NCBI GenBank assembly: GCA_018873245.2
Contig: JAEMBT020000005.1
Coordinates: forward strand, 6,186,001-6,250,000
Reading direction: 5' to 3'
Length of the DNA: 64,000 nucleotides
Origin: Archegozetes longisetosus
Taxonomy: Eukaryota; Arthropoda; Arachnida; Sarcoptiformes; Trhypochthoniidae
How positions within the stretch are numbered: the stretch's first letter is position 1; each line of letters opens with the position of its first letter. Positions 19,643-32,500 of the stretch are shown here, in pieces. Made by a program: the position numbers and the translations under genes. Under the pieces are notes generated by a model that made no database searches, was not told where the DNA came from, and worked only from the letters and a program-made list of their open reading frames with translations.

Positions 19643-20569
19643 CTATAATTTCAAGAAGTCGTGTTCAAATATATCCCAATCAACAATCGAAACGTGTTCG
19701 GCCTCGAGTGACGGACAAATTTCAATTATTCTCGTGTATTTTTCTCCATTAGGTATATTTTCTAACGTCTTAGTCGATGTAATCAAATGAATGCCTTCGC
19801 CTAAAAATATTAGTGGACTCAAGATATCAGTCGGTATTCTGATGGGCGACTGAAGATTGCTGTGAATCGGTCGCCACAAATAGATGCCATCGAATACATA
19901 GAAGCCATTCTCTAATATGATTGGTCTGGTGTGATGGTATTCTTGGCCTGATTTTCTTCTAACTCTTTCTTCAGACTGAGTCAGTCTAACTTCCATTCCA
20001 ACGCATTTGCCATCTTTTCCAACGAAAACACCTAATCTTCTGACAGTTGTGTCTTCTAATGATCTTACAACCAAAGACTGATTTTTAGGAAGAGCTCGTC
20101 TCCCTTTTAATGTAAAATACTCAGAAAAATGTTTTGGTATTTCTTCAAGAGACTCTTCTCCATTCCAGTGATATCCTGCATAATAGCCTCTAATATGAAT
20201 TCCTTTGTCATTTATTCTCGGAGCAAAGCTAGACATTGGACCAACTTTGCCGCCAAACTTGACAGGATGTTCTTTTCGAACACAATGTAAAACATGACAA
20301 TTTCCGTTATCAACTCTTTTTCCGTCAATAACTGACGGTCTTTTTATATTCCAAGGAACAGCTACCAGATAGAAGCCAAAAGGTTTGAATTGTTCTATTA
20401 CTTGTTTTGGAATATCGTTCCACTTTCCTGTCTCGAACCAAATCACTGGTTTTACTCTTTTAGTCTTCATTCCGTCTTCTTTGCCATCTTTCTCAGCGAT
20501 TACTAATGAATTTGAGATTTCGATTGTGATCATCATTTTGATTACTACTCCATCGATAAGATCTTGCAT
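19643..20569 (-). CDS. Unrecognised 308-residue protein
   Basis: Uninterrupted single-exon frame from ATG at 20569 to a stop at 19643, on a strand with no comparable competitor. I do not recognise a family. What is visible: mixed alpha/beta composition with no signal peptide or membrane span, aromatic-rich stretches (PFGFYLVAVPWNIKRPSV, GYYAGYHWNGEESL, GFYVFDGIYLWRPIHS), a CHVLHC pair near residue 90, and a basic RVRRKSGQEYHH segment. The length and clean frame in a repeat-littered, AT-rich genome argue that it is real and under selection. It converges with the coilin-like gene (stop 19027) and diverges from LKB1, whose ATG is 562 bp away, so the two may share a promoter region. A domesticated or horizontally acquired gene is possible but untested. 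Confidence 0.6.
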   Translation of the reverse strand: MQDLIDGVVIKMMITIEISNSLVIAEKDGKEDGMKTKRVKPVIWFETGKWNDIPKQVIEQFKPFGFYLVAVPWNIKRPSVIDGKRVDNGNCHVLHCVRKEHPVKFGGKVGPMSSFAPRINDKGIHIRGYYAGYHWNGEESLEEIPKHFSEYFTLKGRRALPKNQSLVVRSLEDTTVRRLGVFVGKDGKCVGMEVRLTQSEERVRRKSGQEYHHTRPIILENGFYVFDGIYLWRPIHSNLQSPIRIPTDILSPLIFLGEGIHLITSTKTLENIPNGEKYTRIIEICPSLEAEHVSIVDWDIFEHDFLKL

Positions 20570-20743
20570 TGTTTAATATTTTCTGAGCTATTTCTTATTC
20601 CTGTTTGACAGACAATAAGTCACTTATTTGTGATATGTTTGAACAATTTTGAGAATACTTCCAACGATATATCCTAATTTTCTTAAATACAAAAATGAAC
20701 TTAAGTGAAAAATTTTATCTATCAGTTTACGATAAACTTGACT

Positions 20744-20903
20744 ACAGTAATACTTCTATATAGTGAACCTCTCTTTGGTGAGTCTTAGTTATGGTGAAAG
20801 AAATAATCTGTTTCCAGCACACATCAAATAATGTTAAATAATCTCTTTATAGTAAATGTTAATTATCGGTTGCCATTGATTCGCTGTATTGAAGTTTTAT
20901 TGT
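20744..20903. mobile_element. Possible pogo/Tigger-like MITE between divergent genes
   Basis: The left end ACAGTAATACTTCTATATAG is loosely mirrored at the right end, whose complement reads ACAATAAAACTTCAATACAG; both continue into GTGAACC- or CGAATC-like sequence. The motif resembles pogo-family ends, and similar ends occur at 39350 and 63198. It lies in the putative shared promoter of the 308-residue gene and LKB1. Confidence 0.35.
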
Positions 20904-21130
20904 ACATTCTAAGAGAGATACAGGAGTTTTGATTTGAATGAAAATATTGAATGTTCTCGACAGGATTGTTACATTCACTGGATTTGGAACAAAGCGCGCG
21001 TGCTTAGTTTGTCCTTAAGCATTATTAAAGTTCAATTTCAAATTTATCATAATTCTTAACAATTTTCAAATCTTTCACTTATTTCCAACCTTTTCAAGCG
21101 TTACAGAACTAACTTATATTCAGTCCGAAG

Positions 21131-23017
<1,887 letters not shown>

Positions 23018-23239
23018 CATTATAATAATTAGTTTCTAACCGATAGAGTCTTTAAAACCAAAAAATCCTCACATTTTTCCAAATCGTATTCGTGTTGGAC
23101 GGTCTTCGCCCAAAAGACGAGGAACACCAATGCATAAATTAATTCAGTTGGGATTATACAGAAAACAGGATGAATAGAATATCAAAGAATAATCGATAAA
23201 ATTGATTGATTTAAATGAAATCTACTTTCAATAAAACTT

Positions 23240-24010
23240 AATGATACAAAAAGTTAATGTATTTCATTAAAAATGAAAAACCTAACTTTTGTGGTAAGCA
23301 TTCAAAACTATTAATCAATTTGTATTAGCTTTTCTATAACTAAGAATTCATGTCAAAATTTGGTTTGAAACCTTTTATAAACCCAAAAATAAGGTTATAA
23401 ACACGAAATCCTGAGTAGGTCTAAGCACGCAATCGAAGCTCTCAGGTATTTAAGCTGAGTAAAAGTTATTCTATACCATTTAAAAAGGCAGTAAATCAAT
23501 GCAACGTCTGACCTTTCAATCATTAACTATCGTCTAATTTGGGTGATATCTAGAGAATTCTTGGCTTTTACGAGCATTTTATTAATTTCTATCGAAACTT
23601 CAAGACGAAGTAAAATCGAGACTTAGGATTAGATCTTAAGATTAAAGCTAAACAAGACTGAACTATAATCCCCAGAAAGTAAGTAGAGACACATCTCAGG
23701 TGTTTTTGTTATTAGTTATTATTTATGGATTAAACTAAGTCTTTAAACCTTATAGGACTTGTGCAGCAACTAATCTCTGCTCAATATCTCCAAATAACTT
23801 TGTTATCCGTCTCGAGAATTTCAATTCAATAAAACCTATTCTAACCGTAATTATTGAACAATGGAAATAAGTATTAATGTCTATAATTCTGAATACTTGA
23901 CGTGCAAATTGGTTCGGTTCGATGTCAAATCATTTTTGTTAAATATACGACATGTTTTCTAACAAAACTTGACTTCAAAGATAATCAATTTACTCAAATA
24001 AATATTCAAT
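23240..24010. other. Gap between convergent LKB1 and RINT1
   Basis: No open frame with coding character. Poly(A) signals of both genes bracket it: AATAAA at 23230-23235 on the plus strand and at 24016-24011 on the minus strand. Confidence 0.6.
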
Positions 24011-24065
24011 TTTATTTTAAAAGTTCATCTTTAAAAATAGCTTAAAATTTCAAGTTTAAAAACTA

Positions 24066-27000
24066 CTAAACGTAAATCCGTTTACGAGTGATATTCAAAG
24101 CCAAATGAGGAGATAGGGCATTGATTCCAATTTCTTTTAGTGCAACTCTGGAATCATTGTTTTTGTCATTATTGACGAGAATGTTTTGAAGTAGTAGTGA
24201 AGCGCCTCGTTGCAAGTTTAGAAGTTTGAGCGCATCATTAATCCTGTTTATAGAAATCAATAATTTTTTGCATTAAAAATAGAATGAGATGAGAGTAAAA
24301 AAGTTTTGCAATTCTCACTCTGCAAACTGAAGTTCAGGCCTTCGCATATACAGTCGAAAGACAGACATAAAGCCGATCGATATATCATAATCCAATTGTT
24401 TGGCACCCGTTTCATTAAACGAGTTCTTTAAGATGACATCTTCAAGCAGTGTTCGGTTCATTTCATCTGCAATTTCGCGTAAGATTCGGTCGAATAGAGC
24501 GTGTGATAATGCGTTTTGCAATAATACTAAGTTGGATGATATGAAATGCAATAATTCACAGGCGCTAGAACTGATCGAGTTATCCATGCTTTTCATGCAA
24601 AACCATCTTAATTGACAAATTCAATAACACTATTAGTAATGTATAACTTATTGAAAAATGAGTAAAACATTAATTAATTACTTGTTAGTCTCATAGCTAT
24701 GCATTTTGTTCCTGAGTTGGTTCATAAAACTATTTTTAATTTGTGAGACAAACTCGTTAAGCATATGCTCAAACAGTCCTATAATTGCATCAAACAGTGT
24801 CTCATTCGGAGAATAAACTTCTGAGAGCTCGACAAAAAATGGCAAATTCTTCCACTCCTCTAGAACTATAATTAAATAATTGGATGTATTTATAATGGCG
24901 AAATATTTTTCAGAGTAAGGCCACAATTGATCGCATCCATGAAGCAGTTGTATTAATCTTAACCTAAAATCGTCTAATATTTCAATTTGTAATTTTACGA
25001 ATTCATATTTGAGAGACTGTTGGCTAAAGAAAGAGCAGCGATCTGTCACTGATTGAAGCATTACCACGAAATTGTCAGCACATTCGCATATTCTTAAATC
25101 GTCATTACAGTCATTTCCGCAAATCACATTCCACGCAGTCTTCGAATCCAGTATGAATTCTACAAACTCAGCCGACTCTGTATTTCAAACAAGAATAATC
25201 AGTGATTATCATCAGCCAAATTGTATATAACTAGTGTTTGAAAAAATGGTAAAAGTCTAGAATGATTAAGAAAATGAGTTGCAAGTGGAAGAATGAGTGT
25301 TTTGAAGGCTTAATTCGATAGCTATGAAGTGAGAGTTGAAAGCCTGTCAGATCGACAACTTTTTATCAAGACTTCACTTCGAAACCATTATATCCTATAA
25401 GCACTATTCGATGAATAATTATTTTCTTATGCAGCTATCAATTCTTTCCAGAATTTAACGACATTCAAGTACTACGTAATAAAAGCTCGAGTTAACTGAA
25501 CCGTGAATTGTTTCACACTGTACGGTATATTAGAATATATTTATAATAAATGATTTTTGCGACCAAGTCATTATTCTACATGTTATTAATTTGAAATCAA
25601 ACAACTTTCGATATTATACAGGAATCGGTTTAAATTGACTCAATTTGATATTTTCAAATAGAAATATTATCGATTTGTAGTCTGCGACCAGATGTTGGCA
25701 TTTTGTTGATGTTTTTATCACCCAAATCATATACACTTGGTTTGAGTCAAACAAAACTTGACTGCGTAAAAACAAAACAAACAACAAAATATTTTCTATT
25801 ACTAATGCTTCGAATCTTTTGTCAAAATCTATTGCGAAAAGTTTAGCCCAACAGCTATTGAGAAATATTGCAAGTTGAAGTTTGTGTCGCTTTAAATGAG
25901 TCAATTTGGTTAATATAAGTTGACATTTAAATTGTAATAATAAAAATGAAATACTATGGAGTCACAAATAGTGTTGTGGTGTGAGGCAAGCTACAAAACG
26001 GTCAAAAAAATGGAGAAAGCAGAATAAGATTTGGTTTACATGATTTTGGCTCATATGCAGGTTTGGCTATTACAGTAATACATCAATTTTGAATGACACT
26101 TACTTGGCACTGATTCGACACATCAAAATTTGATGTTACAATCAAATATTCAATCGTTTACAGTATGACGCATATTTTAGGGATCACACTAAAACACCTC
26201 AATACAAGCAGAATCCATCTTTAGATCTGGATAATTAAGAAACACTGACAGCACTCAAGTCTAAGTCTGATTAGACATTAATGATCTCGAACGACACTCT
26301 CGCTAAATGATCACATATTCATTTGTAGTAATGCATAAGAGATAGGTTTATAGCGCATAAAAGTAATCGATAACTAAAGATAACATAGCATTGAGTTCTT
26401 TAACAGGACTATTGCTTCCCAGACAATAAATTCGGGTTTCATTGTTATGACAAATGCGTTAAGGATAAGATGAGTGATAGTGGAGCACATCATTCTTCAT
26501 GAATAGCACTATAAATGATGGCTTTCACACAAAATCTTACTTTAATTATTCAAATTTTGAATAATGAACAATTTGGCAAATTTTACGTCATCACAAAGGA
26601 ATGAGAGTTGGATAAAATGGTAATAACTTTTAGGTTTGAAAGTGAATGTTTGGAAAATACTTGAGCAAAAGTATTTGAAATAGTTTTATCTGTGATACAA
26701 GTGTAAAGCTATCTATTGTAATCTATAAAACGACTGAAAAACAGACAATACTTAAGTCAATAAATAATATATGTCCTATTTGACTGACAAATAAATGTGT
26801 TTCAAAGCTATATTTGGCACTATTTGACACCCTTTGCTGATTCATGAGCCTAAAAATCAATGTTACGCTTAAAGGGATACAGATTTACGCAAAAAAGCTA
26901 TTAAAGGCTGTGTTCCAACCATTTATTTGTTGGTTTCTAATGAGAAAAACGAGAGGCAATCAACGATTAAGAAGAATCAGACAAATGACTCTCAATAGCC

Positions 27001-29533
27001 AACCGTTTAGGTTTGAAAACCTCTTTTAATGTAACTGAAGCGCATTTCAATTTCTAAACTTACACTTTGATCGCAACAGACAAATTGTTTAACATTTGCT
27101 TCAATATTATATGAGAACAGATTGCGGACAAGTGGCTCATTCACTTTATATTAATTATGATTTGCCTAATATTATCAGTCTTGAAAATAAGCTATTTCCT
27201 CAGATCATATTCTAAACTGCTTCTTCACTTATTCATAAATAGCCTAACTTTAAAGCCTTGAAAGAAATATATACTTTAAAGCTTAGTAATCTCCGATAGC
27301 AACAAGAGAAGCCCGTTATCATGTCAACTCCCCTGCCATGCACACGAATTTGTTGCCAAATTTGATTTTTAATTCGCTCTGATTACTACATTGAATATTC
27401 TATAAGTTTCTTAATGTCCTTTATATTATAGTTGGATGGAGAGCATGTCATCATAACGCATCACTTTTGGTTGCTATCAATGATTATTAAGCTCTCTAAA
27501 GTGTAAGCTTCGTATAGAGGTGATGCTAACAGATAGTCTCAATGATTTTTTTTACAACGAGACGATGCGATGCTTCGTGAAGCAAAAATCCAAGTTATGG
27601 TTTGCCTAATCTTTTTGAGAGTGAAAAATTGATCCTATTTCAGTCGATAAAACAGAACAAGACAAAGATAACAAGTGGAACACTTTTGCTCGTTCTTTCT
27701 AAATGTTTTCACGTGAAGATAGTTTGAAACTGAGAGTTTTCATGTATGAATAAACTGAACCTAGATTAAACTCATTCAACTTTAATCATATATAGCTATT
27801 GAATGAAGACTATTTTGGCCTCAATATAAAAATTCCATTCTTCTAGACATCTACGCATAAAATATTAATCTATTTGGTTGCTTGAAAATGTCATCAATTT
27901 GATAATCAATAAAAACACTTAATAAGCAATAGCATGAATAAGATGATAATTAAAGTGAATATAACATACTTTTCCGCTCAAGATTAAGAATTCGAGTGAA
28001 AAATGGATCGTTTGAGAAGAGTTTCATTAGATTGCAATCTGGAAATAAGTTCAGAATATTTGGCTCAATATTTAGCAGTTCTCTATTGAAGATGAGGACT
28101 TCATCGACCGTATGACTGAATAGTTTGTCGTCGTAAACAAGTGTTGGCAAATCTGCTTTTAATTTAGCTGAAACACATTCGAGTAAACCACAAATCAATT
28201 GAAACTGTAAACAATTCGAAACAGTTAGCAATAAGTTTGGTTTTCAACGCATATAAAAGCGATAGTTAAGTCTTGTTTGCAGCAAAACCTCTTTCACTTT
28301 GACATGTACTTAAGTGGTTTTTAGAAATATGTATAAAAAATAGCAAAGAGAAACATGGCTTAATTGTTATTGATTTGTGAGAACCCCTTAACTACATGTG
28401 AAAGTTAGACAGGTTTGACTATATTTGGTTTTGCTATAGATAGCAAACAGACTAACAGTAAGCTATTATTTGGCTTACTTTTGAAGGAATAAACGGAGTT
28501 AAAGAATGAGCTGCCTTTAAAAGTGGGTCAACGTTTTCGAAAAGAAAGCACTCATTCTCTTTGATCCACACATGAATTTGCGACAAATACCATTCGGGCT
28601 AAAACAAAATAAAACGAAATAGCATTTCAAATAAGCTGACAATAAACTGGAAGTCATTTCTTCAGAATAAGTTCATATATATAGGGAAAGGAAAATCTAT
28701 TTTATTTATATTTTTACTTTTTCAGGTCTATTGAGTTTGCTTTTAGTTTCCATGAAATGGTATTGAAATCGTTTTTTCAGAGGTGTCAGCATTACTTTGA
28801 TAGGCAAACAGATCAAACCAGACCATTCTCTCCTATTCTTCAGATTGTCCGAACTGTCAATTCTGTTCAATTTTCTGTCCACGTCTATACTTAACAATGC
28901 ATTGAAATACACATCGAACGTATTGATTGCCTCTACGTTCGAGTGAGTTTTGGGCGTAATATTATTAGAACTGATTGTCGGCCACTCGATTGACGCAAAC
29001 GTTTGCATCAATTTATTTTTAAACTTTTCCTCTAAAACATTTTTCCAATAATGAATTATGTCTAACATGTAGTTTCTAATGAAAGCATTTTTATGGCTTT
29101 TATCAGAAGTATCCAATTGATTAACTAAGTCATTGAAAAGGGTCACACAAGTGGTGACCCTTGCTTCAGATTCCTTATCACTTCTGTTATTGTTTTGTTC
29201 TAAACTTTCGTGGATTGCCTTAATTGTTAAGAACTTCTCAATGAGTTTATCCAATTTTGACAGCTGCTCGAACTTACTCAACAAGGGCTCGATTTGCGAC
29301 AGAATAGGTGACAACTCAGTTAATTGTTGATCGAATTGGTTGCGAGTAGTTTTCAATTGATTGATTAGTTGATTAACAGAATTGACTTGGTGTTCAGCAC
29401 ATTTAATAATATTGTTGAAATCATTATTTAATTGGTCTTTATCAACACTGTTTTGGTCTACACTTAAATTTATTTTCAAATGGTTTAATTTAGACAATAG
29501 TTCTTCAAATTGTTTCTTTTGATTTGATGACAT
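24066..29533 (-). CDS. RINT1: RINT1/Tip20-family vesicle tethering protein, six exons
   Basis: Exons 29533-28718, 28598-28479, 28204-27970, 25177-24682, 24606-24319 and 24243-24066 join in frame to 710 residues (vertebrate RINT1 is about 790). RINT1 belongs to the NRZ/Dsl1 complex, which tethers Golgi-derived vesicles at the ER with ZW10 and NAG. The first 150 residues are predicted coiled coil. The family domain follows: IKVMLTPLKKRFQYHFMETK joined to PEWYLSQIHVWI, QLICGLLECVSAKL with LVYDDKLFSHTVDEVLIFNR, LDSKTAWNVI, KLQIEILDDFRLRLIQ with YLIIVLEEW, WFCMKSMDNSISSSACELLH, LLEDVILKNSFNETGAKQLD, and ALKLLNLQRGASLLLQNIL. The start at 29533 is the first ATG giving a normal N-terminus; an upstream AT-rich frame is ignored. 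Intron 3 is 2.8 kb while others are 75-275 bp, apart from a few. AATAAA follows the stop by about 50 bp. Confidence 0.9.
25178..27969 (-). other. RINT1 intron 3, 2.8 kb
   Basis: It holds a 214-bp MITE at 27280-27493. Short open frames at 25614-25904 (-) and 26844-27029 (+) lack supporting features and are treated as chance. The remainder is plain AT-rich sequence. Confidence 0.6.
27280..27493. mobile_element. MITE family A, copy 1 (RINT1 intron 3)
   Basis: Inverted ends AGCTTAGTAATC-CGATAGCAAC and, at the right, the complement of AGCTTAATAATC-TGATAGCAAC. The interior, including TTTGTTGCCAAATTTGAT and CTATAAGTTT, matches 56074-56285 along its whole length. Both copies are about 213 bp. Confidence 0.75.
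28341..28430 (-). repeat. Dispersed repeat family B, copy 1 (RINT1 intron 2)
   Basis: The reverse complement matches 40254-40349 from AAATATAGTCAAA through CTTTCACATGTAGTTAAG to TTAAGCCAT. It lies in the 274-bp intron between RINT1 exons 2 and 3. Confidence 0.65.
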
Positions 29534-32500
29534 ATTTGTTGGTATAATATTTAAAACAAAATATATTAGAAAATATTTAAACAATAATATTTGAAAATAT
29601 AGTTAAAACACTAGCGTTTACGTAAGAAGCAAAACAGTAAACATGTGTCATATATTGTGAAACTGGTATTCGTATGATTGGCTTAAACGTCATTTGAATG
29701 CAATAGCGCTCAATTCAAAACTAAAAATCAATATAAAAATCGTATAAAATTGAATCGCTACATGGTTCATACTCTATTCAAGCATACTATTAAATCATTA
29801 ATAGAGATATTTTAATTATTCATTAAAAGGCTAAGAATTTCGATTATAGAAAATAACTTACGACTAGGCACGAGCTTTTAGAAAATATTCAGATTTTATG
29901 GTTTAAATTATAAGTAAATATATCGGAAGTGAATTCATGTTTTTGTGCATTCAGTTAGAAACTTTTCTTTACTAATGATTTGAAGTATCGGAATCCGAGA
30001 AATCAAAATAATGCCAACTTCGTACATGTAGTCTGATATAGATTAAAACACAAATTTTATGGTGAATCAATCAATAGTGTTGAACACTCCCTGGAAAACT
30101 GACGGCTATTAGAAATAAAAATGTTGGTATTTAATAATTTTTTAAAACAATTATTCAATATCAAGTATTTGTGTACATTCATAATAAAAGAATGAATTGA
30201 ATACAAAGATTATAAACAAAAGTCTAGAGATAGCAGTACTGTTAACTTATAACTTTCGTTTGGTAGCCAAGCTGAATAAGCTGAGAATCAGTGTCAAACC
30301 TGTCTTTATAAGCCCCATTATAACTTGTAGTCTCTTTTTTCTATTAGATGCAATTACTCAGTTTCCGATTTCATCGTTAATGGCTTCAAATTCTTAGCTT
30401 AAAATGCTCACCAGACATTAATGTGAATTTGAAATTCTTTTTTTCCACTATTTAGTATTTTACTTGACATTTTGTCTCATTGAGATTAATTTATGAAATA
30501 CAAAAGTTTGTAGCAAAACTTATCTAATCCTACATGAAATGATTCTTACTTGAAACTAAAGAAAAAATAGTAGGGATTAAGTGATAAACTTTGATTTATA
30601 CTTGAGAGAATCTTAAACTATTTCTTAAATCTTTCTGGAATTCAACTTATCTAACACTTCAGTACATTTTAGGTAAAGGTATTTCAGCATCATTTTTATC
30701 CTCAACCAAAACAGAACATTAGTAAGAATTTTTTAAAAATTTGCTTCAACTTTAACACTCAAATATCACTTGTATAACAGAACTTTTGGCAGAACTTTTT
30801 TAAAGTGCTTGACTCAAAAATACTCAGGGGAACATTGATTGAATTACAGCAGAATTTTTACCATAAGCCGCATTACACGATATAAATGAAGTTTTGAAGT
30901 CTAGGTGTAATGTTGAAAAGTGTCGCTAGATCACAAGAACATAAATTTGGGGAACAGAGAACGTCTCGTCTCGCCTGAACTTTTAATATTATTTTGTTAT
31001 TACTCTTTTAATGGAGAGAACTGGCGCCAAAGGACGTTTTTTTAATTATTTCAAGCGAAATGACATTTTTGCGTGAGCTATATTACTCTTAATATTAATA
31101 TAGTTTCAACTTATAATATTGAATAAATTATTTCCTTTGCGCTGATTTTCTTTTCGCATAATCAACACAACGTTTGTGTTGAATATTTAAAAAACTGCTT
31201 CTAGTTTCAAAACACCAGAAACTTTGTTTCGATTAATTTGGACTAAAAATTTAATAAGTTTGCAATTTTTACTCATAATAATTCTAATTTAAGCACAGCA
31301 TTGAAGCAACTAATGCATAAAACATTGAACATAAAAAATATATAATATATTAAATTTTTCTGACATAGCAATAATGTGATGGAAATAACTCTGAAAAAGG
31401 AATCGATTTGTCTCGATATTCAATTGAGCTGAAATAATGTGACAAATTGCATAAAGAAAATAATTTCTATAAAACGCTTTTATAAGATTGATAGATTTTT
31501 TATATGAATTTTGTACCCAGCTAGCTGTAAGCTGAAATTTTGAAGAGTTAGCTTTTCAACAATACAGACAGATGGGCAAGAAAGCCGATTTTCGAGTACA
31601 AAGACATAATGATTAGTTATTAGGAAATACTTTCATCAAATAGAAAAATGAGCATAGTATGAAATAATGTGCATCAACTTAGTTAATCGGAAGCGTTTAG
31701 TTTTTGAGCTTCTACGAGCTTGTTATCTAATGTCTGATTCATTATATGAAAGCTCGAGCCCATCTAATTAGTATAGCTTGTATTAATTTTGAACAATCAA
31801 AACATAAGCGCTTACTGTTTTAAAAGTTTAGTTCTAATTGAATTTTGGACAAAAATAGTTCTTCAACATTGATATTGATTATTATTCATCACTTGTTATA
31901 TTCCTATTGTCAATATTTATGCTGCTAATTGTTTAGTGTATGGTGAATTCTTTTAATAGAAACCGCCATTCTTGTACAAGTTTAGCAACTTTTGAATCAT
32001 CTAAAAACATAACCTAATTAATTATTGATAAAATAAACTGATAACCTCTAATTTGCTTGGATGAAGTAAAAATTTGATATATAGTTAAGGATCAATGAGA
32101 ATCCTGTATTCAAAAGTTTACCGCTTTATAGCAACTATTAATAAATGCATATTTGAATACATCAACAAAATAATTACTAAATTGAATATAAATTTATTGA
32201 AAGGCTTTTTCATAATTAACTTTAGTTTAGATTAAAACATAATTATTTTATAAATATTAAGCAGAAAATTTTGATTCAATGTATTTATACAAATTTTATT
32301 ATGATTGTGAGCATTAAAAATTTGTTTTGATTGACTTAACCTGAACTAAATAGAATAAATTAGAATAAAATTAGTTTCTCATTTAATTGAATCAACTGAA
32401 CGAGAAAGAAAACAATAAGCATAACCATAGGCAGAGTGAGAGCGTAATTAAGAATCAAGAATAAATAGACATACTGTTGATTACATTTGCTTTTGTCATA

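Noticed and set aside
25614..25904. 96-codon minus-strand frame in RINT1 intron 3
   Set aside because: It has no ATG at its start, and RINT1 exons 3 and 4 join in frame without it, giving the conserved junction.
29534..29584. 17-codon N-terminal extension of RINT1
   Set aside because: The extension is AT-rich and hydrophobic, unlike a tethering protein; the ATG at 29533 gives the expected coiled-coil start.
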